Source: Deltaproteobacteria bacterium
Lineage (GTDB): Bacteria; Desulfobacterota; DSM-4660; Desulfatiglandales; Desulfatiglandaceae
DNA: 64,000 nucleotides
Reading direction: 5' to 3'
Assembly: GCA_019307815.1 (NCBI GenBank)
Contig: JAFDIV010000001.1
Span: 124,001-188,000 of the forward strand
Part shown: in pieces, positions 6,790 to 15,670 of the stretch
Layout: every line of letters begins with the position of its first letter
Position numbering within the stretch: position 1 is the first letter of the stretch
Translations under genes and position numbers: made by a program
The notes under the pieces: generated by a model
What the model was told of the DNA's origin: nothing
Databases searched by the model: none
The model's input: the letters and a program-made list of their open reading frames with translations, nothing else

Positions 6790-9420
6790 ATGAAATGCAG
6801 AAAGTGCCAATTTGATAATGATAATAATGCCAAATTCTGCAGCAACTGTGGTGCTAATTTAGAGTTGGTTTGTCCAGCTTGTGGCCACACGGTTAAGGGA
6901 GACAGCGTGTTTTGCGAGCAATGCGGGCACAGGTTGAGAGGGAGGGCCAAAGGCGATCTGAGTCTTGAAGGGGAGCGAAGGTATGTAACGGTGCTGTTTT
7001 CCGATTTGTCTGGGTATACTGGTATTAGCGAAAATCTTGATCCAGAGGTGCTCAAGGAACTGACAAGTCAGATCTTTAGGAAGATAGTCAAGATCGTAAC
7101 CTCGTATGAGGGGTTTATAGAGAAGTTCGTGGGAGATGCTGTTATGGCTCTTTTCGGTGTACCCACAGCCCATGAGGATGACCCGATTAGAGCTATAAAA
7201 ACGGCACAGGAAATACACGAGGCGGTGGAGGCCTTAAGCCCCGAGGTGGAAAAACGAGCAGGTTATCCTATTTCTATGCATACAGGTATCAATACCGGCG
7301 TTGTGGTCACAGGGGAAATAGATATTGAAAAAGGAACCCATGGGGTGGCAGGCGACACCATAAATGTTGCTTCTCGACTGTGTAGTATTGCAAAAAAAGG
7401 TGAGATTCTGGTCGGCCCCTACACCTACAAACAGTCTGAGGGTCTTTTCGCATTTAAAGAGATCGGCCCAACCCGGCTGAAGGGAAGGGCAAAGCCAGTC
7501 CAGATTTATAAGGTTTTGTATGCAAGGAAAAAGCCCCTTACAATCCATCGTCTTTCTGGTTTAAGGGCTGCGTTTGTGGGGAGAAAGAGGGAATTGGGTT
7601 TGTTGAGGGAGGCGTTAAACAGGCTTTATGCCGGAAAAGGCACGATTTTCTCGATTTGCGGTGAAGCTGGAACAGGAAAGAGTAGGCTCATTGAGGAATT
7701 CAGGGCTAGCTGTGATCTTAAAAAGATCCAATGGCTAGAGGGACATGCATATGCATGGGCTCAAAATATTCCCTATTTCCCCATGAGAGATCTTTTTTAT
7801 CGTGCATTTGAAATTGAGAAGTCTGATTCTCCGAGGGAGGTGAAAGAAAAAATCGAAACAGAGATTAAGGGACTCGTGGGAGGCAGGGAAGATGCCATTT
7901 ACTATATTGGCAGCTTATGTGCCCTTGAATACCCAGAGATGGAGGGTATAAGTCCAGAATTGTGGAAATCCGGTCTTCGAGAAGCAGCTAAGACTGTTAT
8001 TTCAGCCTTGGCCATAAGGGCTCCAACCGTCATTGTTTTTGAAGACCTTCACTGGGCAGACTTTTCTTTTGTAGAGCTCCTTCGTCATCTGCTAATAGGA
8101 ATTCGGCAACCTGCTGTTGTTCTGTGTGTTCACAGACCCACATTTAGGCTTTTCCAACACCCCCTTCCAAGCAACATCCACAAGATTTGCCGAAAAATTG
8201 AAATTCAAGATCTCTCCCCGTCTGAAGCAAGGGCCATGTTAGCCTCGCTTCTGAGAAGTAGGGACATTCCTGCTGATTTATGGCAGTTTGTGCAGAAAAG
8301 GACGGGAGGAAATCCATTTTACATTGAAGAGCTAGTCAATTCACTGGTTGAATCAGATACACTTATTTTTCATGGTGGAGGGTGGAAAATATCGAAACCT
8401 GTAGCTGACCTGGAAATATCGCCGACTCTATATGGCTTGGTTTTCGGGAGACTTGATAGGTTGGAAGAACAGATGAAGCGTTTACTCCAGGAAGCAGCAG
8501 TAATAGGACGAACATTCTCCTACGAAATACTCAGAATGGTGACAGGTGCCAAGGATCGGTGCGAAGAGCTTGTCAGTGGCCTGGAGCAGCTTGATCTGAT
8601 CCGGAAAAGGTCTCATGACCGGGGTCAAGAATATATCTTTAAGCATGCCTTTACTCAGGAAGTGGCTTACAAAAGCCTTCTGGTAAGGGAGCGAGAGCTG
8701 CTACATGAAAAAACCGCACGTGCAATAGAGAAACTGTTTCAGGAGAGGATCTCCGAGGCCTATGAGACATTGGCCTTTCATTTCAAAAAAAGTCGAGCTT
8801 CTTATAAGGCCGTATATTACCTGTCGAAATCAGGTGAGAAGAGCTTAAGAAGATATGCGGTGGAAGAGTCTCATCAATACTACAAAGAAGCTTATACAAT
8901 CCTGGTAGGAAAAGGGGAGATCACTGAAAAAAGTACGGAAATCCTAATAGATCTCTTTATCAAATGGGCGCATGTCTTTTATTACAGAGGTGATTTCAAG
9001 GGCTTGACTGAATTGTTATTATCCCACATCCATGAAGCTCAACAGTTGGACGACAGGAGTAAAACAGGGATGTATTATTGTTGGCTGGGGATGGGGCTAT
9101 GGGCCAGGGAGAGGTTCCGCGAATCCTATGAATATCTGCTCAAGGCCCTTGAATTGGGTGATCAAATTAATGATCTGGAAGTAGTGGGATATGCCTGCAC
9201 CTGGCTTGTGTGGACTTGCGGAGAGCTAGGGCTTTTGGGTGAAGCTGTCAGTTTCGGCAAGAGGGCTCAGGCAATATCAAAAGTTTTGGTGGGAGATCCT
9301 TATCTTTTTTTAGCCCTCTGGGAGCACTGGGTCATGTTTACTGGTATAGAGGAGAAATTAACAAAATATATGAAACTTCCGAGATACTTCTTGACTATGG
9401 GGATAAGAATCGAAGTCTAA
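6790..9420 (+). CDS. Zinc-ribbon / class III cyclase / AAA ATPase regulator (5' part of frameshifted gene)
   Basis: An 876-codon frame. Residues 1-50 hold a double zinc ribbon (CRKCQFDN...FCSNCG, CPACG...FCEQCG). Residues 60-245 are a class III nucleotide cyclase domain with the metal aspartates in VLFSDLSGYT and FVGDAVMALFG, and GDTINVASRL. Residues 260-600 are a STAND/AAA-like ATPase with Walker A GEAGTGKS (291-298) and Walker B VIVFEDLHWAD. TPR-like repeats follow. Such proteins are signal-regulated adenylate/guanylate cyclases. The frame ends at 9420 in a run of unrelated sequence (KLPRYFLTMGIRIEV). The TPR reading continues in frame 3 (next entry), so the intact gene was about 1,110 codons. 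The N-terminal half could still make a folded cyclase-ATPase. Confidence 0.85.
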   Translation: MKCRKCQFDNDNNAKFCSNCGANLELVCPACGHTVKGDSVFCEQCGHRLRGRAKGDLSLEGERRYVTVLFSDLSGYTGISENLDPEVLKELTSQIFRKIVKIVTSYEGFIEKFVGDAVMALFGVPTAHEDDPIRAIKTAQEIHEAVEALSPEVEKRAGYPISMHTGINTGVVVTGEIDIEKGTHGVAGDTINVASRLCSIAKKGEILVGPYTYKQSEGLFAFKEIGPTRLKGRAKPVQIYKVLYARKKPLTIHRLSGLRAAFVGRKRELGLLREALNRLYAGKGTIFSICGEAGTGKSRLIEEFRASCDLKKIQWLEGHAYAWAQNIPYFPMRDLFYRAFEIEKSDSPREVKEKIETEIKGLVGGREDAIYYIGSLCALEYPEMEGISPELWKSGLREAAKTVISALAIRAPTVIVFEDLHWADFSFVELLRHLLIGIRQPAVVLCVHRPTFRLFQHPLPSNIHKICRKIEIQDLSPSEARAMLASLLRSRDIPADLWQFVQKRTGGNPFYIEELVNSLVESDTLIFHGGGWKISKPVADLEISPTLYGLVFGRLDRLEEQMKRLLQEAAVIGRTFSYEILRMVTGAKDRCEELVSGLEQLDLIRKRSHDRGQEYIFKHAFTQEVAYKSLLVRERELLHEKTARAIEKLFQERISEAYETLAFHFKKSRASYKAVYYLSKSGEKSLRRYAVEESHQYYKEAYTILVGKGEITEKSTEILIDLFIKWAHVFYYRGDFKGLTELLLSHIHEAQQLDDRSKTGMYYCWLGMGLWARERFRESYEYLLKALELGDQINDLEVVGYACTWLVWTCGELGLLGEAVSFGKRAQAISKVLVGDPYLFLALWEHWVMFTGIEEKLTKYMKLPRYFLTMGIRIEV

Positions 9421-10133
9421 GAAGCATTGTACTTGGCTGGATATCAAAAGGATATTACCATTTTTCAAAGGGGGAGTTTAGCCCTGCGAGTGAATCTTTC
9501 CGTAGTGCTATTGAGATGTCTAAGGATCCACTATACACCCACTATTCAATGTTGCTTCAAGGGTTTAGTTTTGTTTCTAGTGGTCGGTTTAAAGAAGCTG
9601 AACCTCTACTGAGGAAGGTGGTCTCTTATAGTAATGAATATGGCGCTGAGATAATCGGCACACCAGCCCAAGCCCTTCTGGGTATTGTAACACTTGCGAG
9701 TGGTAATATAAGGGATGGTGTTAGAATTCTGCAAGAAGTGATTGCTATCTCTAAAGCTAATGAAAGACAATATGTGGCGGCAATTTTCGAATATATATTG
9801 GGGAAAGTTTATCTGGAGATGTCCATTGAAAGGAAAATTGAGAGGGTACGTTTGTCAGTCAGGAATGTGGTCTTCTTGTTGAGCAACTTTCTCCGAGCAA
9901 GCAAGAAAGCTGAAAACTATTTCACGGATGCCATGGACCTGGCAAACCAAATCGGAGCAAAACTGTTGGCAGGTCAAATAGGTGCTGATCTAGGGTTATT
10001 TTACCACAGAACGGGCAAGGAAGAAAAGGCGAAGGCATACATAATAGAGTCGATCAAGCTCCTTGAGCGATGTGGGACGAATGCGTACTTGGAAGAGGCA
10101 AAGCGTATGTATCAATCCATTGCCATTAAATAA
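9366..10133 (+). pseudogene. C-terminal TPR part of the frameshifted cyclase gene
   Basis: Frame 3 is open from about 9363 and reads YETSEILLDYGDKNR, then GWISKGYYHFSKGEFSPA and on into the track ORF at 9516. It is therefore a seamless continuation of the TPR region of the preceding frame, and the shift falls at ACAAAATATATG (9361-9372). Restoring the frame needs one added base there. The segment carries further TPR-like pairs (SKKAENYFTDAMDLANQIGA, LGLFYHRTGKEEKAKAYI) and ends with a normal stop. No Shine-Dalgarno supports independent translation from 9516. Either a natural mutation, an assembly error in the A-run, or slippage explains it. Confidence 0.75.
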
Positions 10134-10325
10134 GTGTGCGGTGAATTTGGGCCCCTTACCTGAACGCAAACAAAATACTATTGGTTGTGCAGAGTATCTG
10201 ATAAATAGGTGTGGAGATAGATAGCTCAAATGTTATACAAGCGATTTTGAACCAGAGTTATTTGAGGGAAATGCAAATATCAACTGATAGGTATGTTCAA
10301 GTAAAATATCTTGGAGGAGGGCAAC

Positions 10326-10394
10326 ATGAGCATTCTTATTACAGATGGGACCGGTTTTATCGGGGCACAGGTTGCGCGACTTCTGCTGGAATAA
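10326..10394 (+). pseudogene. 22-codon remnant of an NAD-dependent epimerase/dehydratase start
   Basis: ATG at 10326, preceded by a very strong Shine-Dalgarno (GGAGGAGGGCAAC), encodes MSILITDGTGFIGAQVARLL and stops after 22 codons. This is the first beta-alpha unit of a Rossmann fold with the GxxGFIG dinucleotide signature typical of extended short-chain dehydrogenases. Nothing downstream continues the domain in any frame that I can see. It looks like the stump of a deleted gene. It is too short for the ORF track. Confidence 0.55.
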
Positions 10395-10401
10395 AAGACA
10401 A

Positions 10402-10627
10402 ATGAAAAAAGGAACTAGACAAGAAATTTGACGAAGGAGAAAGCATCATTGAACACCTGGATATCTCCAATGCAAGAAGGCCCTCCCAAAGTCAAAAAAG
10501 AGTTAATGTTGATTTTCCATTATGGATGATTCGTTCTCTGGACAAAGAGGCCAAACGCTTAGGCGTCCCTCGCCAGTCAATTATCAAAATCTGGATTGCG
10601 GAAAGACTTCAAAAAGCTTCGGGTTAG
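10402..10627 (+). pseudogene. CopG/RHH-type antitoxin, frameshifted at its start
   Basis: One frame reads KKELDKKFDEGESIIEHLDI, then RVNVDFPLWMIRSLDKEAKR and LGVPRQSIIKIWIAERLQ to a TAG at 10627. This is a ribbon-helix-helix antitoxin of the CopG/BrnA-like sort, about 74 residues. The frame has no start: the expected ATG AAA AAG GAA CTA is present as ATG followed by six As and GG, one A too many, so the ATG at 10402 runs into a stop within ten codons. No recognisable toxin gene (for example BrnT) lies upstream. Likely an orphaned, inactivated antitoxin, unless the extra A is a sequencing error. Confidence 0.6.
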
Positions 10628-10817
10628 TTAGGTTCGGATTAGGTCCTGCACTCTTTTGTGAGGCCTAGGGTTCTTGTTTGTGCTGCTTTTCGTCTTGATA
10701 ACAAGTCGAGCTGTGTTCTACCCGGTGAATTAACATCCCTGCGTCTTTACCATAGAAGAATTGCAATTTAGCTTGCCATTATGCATTTGATAAACACATA
10801 ACAAAAGGAGGCGAACT

Positions 10818-11018
10818 ATGTTAACCGCATCGAAATGGCTTTTGATAATAGCTGGCGCCTTGCTAATCATCGACTCAATAGGGATATTTACTGGCATACC
10901 TAACCCATTCTTTGGCTGGCCTTTGCCTTGTCCAGTGACTTTACTCCTACTTGGTGCGGGGATTCTTCTTTTTGGATTTGGTAGTAAGGCTTTCAAAAAG
11001 GAAAGGGGAGATCCTTAA
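10818..11018 (+). CDS. Small two-helix membrane protein of unknown function
   Basis: 66 residues behind a consensus Shine-Dalgarno (AAAAGGAGGCGAACT ATG). Two hydrophobic segments (WLLIIAGALLIIDSIGIFTG and PCPVTLLLLGAGILLFGFG) are joined by a proline-rich turn, and the protein ends in a basic tail (KAFKKERGDP). It stands alone between the decayed antitoxin and the HD-GYP gene. I do not recognise the family. The ribosome site and clean topology argue it is a real gene. Confidence 0.6.
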   Translation: MLTASKWLLIIAGALLIIDSIGIFTGIPNPFFGWPLPCPVTLLLLGAGILLFGFGSKAFKKERGDP

Positions 11019-11196
11019 CTAACCAAGTAACTCGTTGAAAAAATAGGCAGGTCTTTCTTTTTTAGGGAAATTGGAGCCAGAGGTCGTTTAGGGATTCCCA
11101 ATTGATGAGGAGGAGTGTGCCGTGAGATCAAGCTAGTAATTTAATTTCTCCCATGAGCCGATTATTATATAAGATCCGAAAACTTTTCAGGCTATA

Positions 11197-12483
11197 TTGA
11201 AAGACGCTGATATGTTACAGGAATTTATCGCAAAATTTGGCAATTTCCTGTTGTCACTCTCGGATGCGATAGACATTGCAAGTCCTCAAATCGCTTCCCA
11301 TCAAATGAAAACAGCTTTTCTTGCCTGGAAGATTGCCCAAGCGGCAAGGCTTCCAGAAGATAAAATTGAAAAGCTTTATTTGGCTGCCCTGTTACATGAT
11401 ATAGGTGCATTGTCCTTAGAGGAAAAAATTCAGCTTCATACTGGATTTGATGAGATTGATCTAGATACTCATTGTATTCTTGGGGAAGCATTGTTCGACT
11501 TATCACCTCTTCTTGCCCCTGCTGCAAAAATTGTTCGATACCACCATAAGCCATGGCAAGCCTGGGTTGAATCAATTGATCCCCCTAATGTTTTAGAGTC
11601 TCAAACACTCTATTTAGCCGATATTCTCGAAAGATCAATTGTGCGTGATAAATATATCCTTCACCAGATAGATGAACTTAAATCTAAAGCAGTTTCCCTC
11701 TCTGGCTCTGAAATTCATCCGGATGTGGTAAATGTATTTATGGAAATATCTCGTCAAGAGGATTTTTGGTTAGATTTGACTTCACCACGTTTATATTCCC
11801 TGCTGTTGCATTTTGGTCCGTTTCGGCGGGTTGAAATCGATCAAAAAGATATTTTCTCAATAGCCTCCATTTTTCGCCATATTATAGATTTCAAGTCAAG
11901 ATTCACTGCAACACATTCCACTGGTGTAGCAGAATGTGCTGTAATGCTTTCACGATATTTTGGGTTCACAGATTCCGAAATAGCTCAAATGGAAATTGCT
12001 GGATATTTTCATGACTTAGGAAAACTTGCGGTGCCCAACTCGATTCTGGAAAAACCGGGGAAATTAACAAAAGAAGAATTTGAGGTCATTAAGCAGCATA
12101 CATATTTTACGTATACGGTTTTGAGTACTATAGGTGGCCTTGGGTTAATAGCGGAATGGGCAGCTTTCCATCACGAGAAGCTTGATGGCTCAGGCTATCC
12201 ATTTCATGTGACGGAAGAAAGAATAAATATAGGCGCAAGAATAATGGCTGTTGCAGATATCTTTACCGCTTTGGCTGAGGATAGGCCGTACAGAAGGGGT
12301 ATGGAAAGGCGACAAATCGAAGACATATTAAAATCACAAACTGCCAACAAAGCGCTTGATGGAAGTATCGTAAATATTCTTTTAGAAAATTTCGAAGAGA
12401 TATGGACCAACGTTAAATCAAAACAGATGATATCAAAAGATATTTTTGAAAAAAAGTTTTTAAAAGTCAAACGACAGGGGTAG
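11197..12483 (+). CDS. HD-GYP domain protein (probable cyclic-di-GMP phosphodiesterase)
   Basis: 428 residues. The first half contains a degenerate HD-like region (LYLAALLHDIGALS near residues 60-73, HH at 116-117). The C-terminal half is a full HD-GYP domain with FHDLGKLAVPNSILEKPGKL (H272-D273), HTYFTYTVL, HHEKLDGSGYP (325-335, GYP intact) and ADIFTALAEDRPYR. These residues bind the catalytic metals. The family hydrolyses c-di-GMP. No signal peptide or transmembrane segment is seen, and no sensor domain other than the N-terminal HD-like half. The TTG at 11197 or the ATG at 11212 could be the start; neither has a strong Shine-Dalgarno. Confidence 0.85.
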   Translation: MKDADMLQEFIAKFGNFLLSLSDAIDIASPQIASHQMKTAFLAWKIAQAARLPEDKIEKLYLAALLHDIGALSLEEKIQLHTGFDEIDLDTHCILGEALFDLSPLLAPAAKIVRYHHKPWQAWVESIDPPNVLESQTLYLADILERSIVRDKYILHQIDELKSKAVSLSGSEIHPDVVNVFMEISRQEDFWLDLTSPRLYSLLLHFGPFRRVEIDQKDIFSIASIFRHIIDFKSRFTATHSTGVAECAVMLSRYFGFTDSEIAQMEIAGYFHDLGKLAVPNSILEKPGKLTKEEFEVIKQHTYFTYTVLSTIGGLGLIAEWAAFHHEKLDGSGYPFHVTEERINIGARIMAVADIFTALAEDRPYRRGMERRQIEDILKSQTANKALDGSIVNILLENFEEIWTNVKSKQMISKDIFEKKFLKVKRQG

Positions 12484-12770
12484 TCAAATTCTAAAATAGA
12501 TGCGTAGTGACCTAGAAAAGGACGGGTAACTCGTTGGAAGCAGGGCGGGGAGATAGTCCTCACCCCAGCAATTACCACTCCCCTAATGGCAAGCCGAAAA
12601 ATGTCATCCCACCCCAATTCCACAAGCATAAACAGGAATGAAAGAGTGGTTAGATGGTTGCAAAACTTCGTGGTATTTTGTAGCCATTACACAGCAACAC
12701 AGCGAAATGGCAGTAGTGCCTTGGTGACCAGGCAAAATCTGCTCAAGAGGGAATACAGGAGGAGTGGGAA

Positions 12771-13214
12771 ATGAGATATGAGAGTCATTATCGTGCGCTG
12801 GAGAGGATGTATCTTGCTGCACCCATAAACCGAATATTTGAGCCACGTATAACGGTCTCAAGAGAGATGGCTGAGATAGAAATGGATGTGGACGATTCTT
12901 TTTTCCATGCTGCTGGGGCTGTGCACGGCTGTGTTTATTTTAAGATGCTTGATGATGCAGCATTTTTCGCTGCCAATTCCATCGTGTCCGACTACTTTGT
13001 CTTGACTGTTTCCTTTACAACCTATTTAACAAGGCGCATTTCTACGGGCAGAATGAAGTCAATCGGAAAGGTTGTGAGCAAATCAAAGACCCAAATCATT
13101 GCTGAGTCAGTGGTCTATAATGAAAAGGGAAAGGAAATAGGAAGGGGTAGTGGAATATTTGTAAAGGGAAAACTCCGTTTGGTTGATGCGCTGGGGTATG
13201 CCAAAACAAAGTAG
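12771..13214 (+). CDS. PaaI-like hotdog-fold thioesterase
   Basis: 147 residues with the hotdog pattern FHAAGAVHGCVYFKMLDDAAFFAANSI, where the HG...D/A helix forms the acyl-thioester site, followed by TVSFTTYLTRRI and GRMKSIGKVV. Such enzymes hydrolyse acyl-CoAs; the substrate cannot be told. A strong Shine-Dalgarno (AGGAGGAGTGGGAA) precedes the ATG. It stands alone between the HD-GYP gene and the DUF2784 gene; the 287-nt gap upstream shows nothing clear. Confidence 0.75.
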   Translation: MRYESHYRALERMYLAAPINRIFEPRITVSREMAEIEMDVDDSFFHAAGAVHGCVYFKMLDDAAFFAANSIVSDYFVLTVSFTTYLTRRISTGRMKSIGKVVSKSKTQIIAESVVYNEKGKEIGRGSGIFVKGKLRLVDALGYAKTK

Positions 13215-13354
13215 GAATGTATCAATGACATGAAGATGGAGAGCAGACAGGATAAAGGGTTTTAAAGGGTGTGTCCCGCAATGTTTGCCGTAGGTGGCCT
13301 AAACATTAACATGTCAGACCATAGGCCGAATTGACCAAAAAATGGCCAGGGCGC

Positions 13355-13726
13355 ATGTATTATTTGATCGCTGCTAATTTATTAGTAGTTATCCACCTCG
13401 GGTTTGTCTGCTTTGTGGTGATGGGTGGATTCCTGGTTTTAAGGTGGCGGCGCATTGCTTTTTTACACATTCCGGCTGCGGTATGGGGAGCGATAATTGA
13501 GTATCAGGGGTGGTTGTGTCCGCTCACTCCACTGGAGCAAAGGCTCAGGCAAGCGGCAGGTCAGTTTGGATATTCTGGTGGTTTCATCGAGCACTACCTC
13601 CTGCCAGTATTGTATCCAGCCTATCTCAGCAGGGAATTGCAGATAGTCCTTGGCACTTTTGTCATTGTGATGAATATTGCAGTCTATGGCTGGGTGATAG
13701 CGCGGCTGGCAAGGAGTAGGAAATGA
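13355..13726 (+). CDS. DUF2784 family membrane protein
   Basis: About 123 residues. The family hallmark is visible: PAAVWGAIIEYQGWLCPLTP, then LEQRLRQAAGQFGYSGGFIEHYLLPVLYP. Three or four transmembrane helices are predicted by eye (MYYLIAANLLVVIHLGFVCF at the N-terminus, a middle one around IAFLHIPAAVWGAII, and the C-terminal IVLGTFVIVMNIAVYGWVIA). Function is unknown for the family. The track begins at TTG 13331, but ATG 13355 starts directly at the first helix and I prefer it. It converges with the minus-strand cluster that follows. Confidence 0.8.
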   Translation: MYYLIAANLLVVIHLGFVCFVVMGGFLVLRWRRIAFLHIPAAVWGAIIEYQGWLCPLTPLEQRLRQAAGQFGYSGGFIEHYLLPVLYPAYLSRELQIVLGTFVIVMNIAVYGWVIARLARSRK

Positions 13727-13793
13727 ATGTATCAACAAAGTAAGACTATAGCTTAGTTTTGATCAGGGTTTTACCTGGCCATTGAAGGAGGGC

Positions 13794-14870
13794 TCAGGAT
13801 GTCTCTTTCAAGATGTTCTGAATGATTTCAACACCCTTTATCATGTCTTTCACGGCAATATGTTCATCTTTTGTGTGTTCTGATTGAACGCCCATCCCCA
13901 TAACCACGGTTTCTATGCCCTTTTCATTATAAATGGCGGCATCAGTCCCACCGCATATGACTTTGGTTTTAGGGTTCAGGCCTGCGTTTAAAATGGCCTT
14001 TTTGGCAATTGCTACTGATTCAGTGTCTTCCGGAATCTGGTAGCATTTCACCAGGAGTTCCATATTGACTTCCGCCTTTGCCCCAATAGATTCCGCTGCA
14101 TTTTGGAATATCTGGCTTATTAATTCACTTCTCCTAAGGCATTTCTCGTGCGTTTGACTGCGACATTCAACCTTGACTTCTGTATTTTCCGGCACGGCAT
14201 TGAGAACCTCCCCGCCCCTAATGACTCCGACATTCACTGTTGTCTCATCATCCACCCAGCCTTCCTTTATCATGGATATGGCATATGATGCGGCCTTGAT
14301 GGAAGATATGCCCTTTTCTGGCTCCATTCCCGCATGAGCCGATCTACCGGTGATATCCACCGTAAGACTCATGTAAGACGGGCCGCCGATGATAATGTCC
14401 TCTAAGGTGTCTGAGTCAATCACGAACCCAAAATCCGCTTTGAGGATTGAGGTGTCCATATTCTTGGCCCCCTTGAAACCGATCTCTTCTTCTCTTGACA
14501 CGGCGATCTCTATGGGAGGGTGACGATCGGCTGTCCGGATTGCCTCTATGAGCTCTGCAATGCCTGCCTTGTCATCTGCGCCCAGGATCGTATTTCCTTG
14601 AGATCGTATGATCTGATCTTCAAGCACAGGTTCAATGCCCATACCCGGTTTAACCGTATCCGCATGAACCCCGAAAAAGATGGGTTTAACAGAGCCAGAA
14701 TTCTTGGCAGGCACCTTCGCTATAAGGTTTCCGTAATTATCTATAAGGCATTCGGCTCCCAACTCCTTTGAAAGCAGGCCATTGAGGTAATCGATGAAAT
14801 CCTTTTCATTGCCGGATTCACTGCTAACCCGAACCATCTCGAAAAAAGTATCTATTAACTTTTGGCTCAT
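13794..14870 (-). CDS. M20-family metallopeptidase (PepT-like)
   Basis: 358 residues of a zinc exopeptidase. Zinc ligands and catalytic residues are visible in FFGVHADTVKPG (His-x-Asp), ILGADDKAG (bridging Asp), SREEEIGFKGA (catalytic Glu), FVIDSD and the terminal SEHTKDEHI (His). The dimerisation domain lies between (SAHAGMEPEKGISSI). The family includes tripeptidase T and related aminoacyl hydrolases. The ATG follows GGAGAGGAAAGG. It is the last gene of the minus-strand cluster with the solute-binding protein, the M29/NicX-like genes and the Liv transporter, suggesting a role in peptide or amide breakdown. Confidence 0.88.
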   Translation of the reverse strand: MSQKLIDTFFEMVRVSSESGNEKDFIDYLNGLLSKELGAECLIDNYGNLIAKVPAKNSGSVKPIFFGVHADTVKPGMGIEPVLEDQIIRSQGNTILGADDKAGIAELIEAIRTADRHPPIEIAVSREEEIGFKGAKNMDTSILKADFGFVIDSDTLEDIIIGGPSYMSLTVDITGRSAHAGMEPEKGISSIKAASYAISMIKEGWVDDETTVNVGVIRGGEVLNAVPENTEVKVECRSQTHEKCLRRSELISQIFQNAAESIGAKAEVNMELLVKCYQIPEDTESVAIAKKAILNAGLNPKTKVICGGTDAAIYNEKGIETVVMGMGVQSEHTKDEHIAVKDMIKGVEIIQNILKETS

Positions 14871-14897
14871 AAACCTTTCCTCTCCTTTTTTGGGGCT

Positions 14898-15641
14898 CTA
14901 TTCTCCATGATGTAACCCGAATTCATCAAGGATCTTATTATAGAGGCCACTCTCTTTAATCTTTTTTAGGCCAGCATTGAAGATATGAACCAGTTTATCA
15001 AGATTTTTTTGAAAAGCAACGTGGAGCTGTCTTGAAATTTGGTATCCCTTGACCGGTTCAATGTCAACAATGTGCATCTTCTGCATAAGATATGACGCAA
15101 CTCCCGAATCCATCAAGGCCATATCCAACTTTCCGGCCAAGAGATCTTTTAAGAGCTGTTCTTGGTTTCTGGCAGCTATCTTCACCGGCTCCTTCAAACG
15201 ATCAATGACAGGATCATAGCTATATCCTGATAAGACGCCTATCCTGAATTTCGTTAATTGGGGTAGTATTTCGGCATTGCCATGGAGTCTTACTGGAGAC
15301 CCGGATTTTTTGAAAAAAACAGTCCTTGCTGTCCTCAGGGGATGTGAGAATGCGTATGTCTTTTTCCTTTCAGGGGTGGGGGCAATTTGAAAAATGCCAT
15401 CAGCCTGCTTCATTTCCATCTGTTCAATACAGGCCTCCCATGGAAGAAGTCGAATTCGGGTTTCTATAAGGAATTCTCCGAAAGCCGCGGCAATGATGTC
15501 ATGATCAATCCCTTTGACAGTACCCCCTTCATCATATTGATAGGGGGGATATGGATCTGCAACAAGTTCTACGACCCGCATTTCCTTATCATCATTATTA
15601 TCAATGGAAATTACTTCCTTGGCAACGACGACCAACCACAC
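14898..15641 (-). CDS. Family 3 solute-binding protein
   Basis: About 248 residues of the periplasmic amino-acid-binding fold. VELVADPYPPYQYDEGGTVKGIDHDII begins the ligand domain, followed by DGIFQIAPTPERKKTYAFSHPL and IGVLSGYSYDP, ending FNAGLKKIKESGLYNKI. The GTG start at 15641 leaves a poor signal peptide. The same frame stays open upstream (GFVCHNLCAVWLVVVAKE) and would give a better hydrophobic leader, but it runs into the end of the neighbouring gene and has no ATG. The true start is therefore unsure. Binding preference is not determinable. No partner permease of the polar amino acid type is in the window. Confidence 0.75.
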   Translation of the reverse strand: MWLVVVAKEVISIDNNDDKEMRVVELVADPYPPYQYDEGGTVKGIDHDIIAAAFGEFLIETRIRLLPWEACIEQMEMKQADGIFQIAPTPERKKTYAFSHPLRTARTVFFKKSGSPVRLHGNAEILPQLTKFRIGVLSGYSYDPVIDRLKEPVKIAARNQEQLLKDLLAGKLDMALMDSGVASYLMQKMHIVDIEPVKGYQISRQLHVAFQKNLDKLVHIFNAGLKKIKESGLYNKILDEFGLHHGE

Positions 15642-15670
15642 AGCGCACAGATTGTGGCAGACAAAGCCCG

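Noticed and set aside
10211-10405. Track ORF of 64 codons
   Set aside because: It overlaps the clear ribosome site and the Rossmann-fold start in another frame, has odd composition and no Shine-Dalgarno of its own.
12586-12861. ORFs on both strands between the HD-GYP and thioesterase genes
   Set aside because: Short, overlapping on opposite strands, no Shine-Dalgarno and no recognisable motif; considered chance frames.
6319-13740. Genomic island inserted at the ssrA 3' end
   Set aside because: tmRNA is a frequent integration site and the region is looser and more AT-rich, but I found no integrase and no repeated ssrA 3' end, so an island cannot be claimed.
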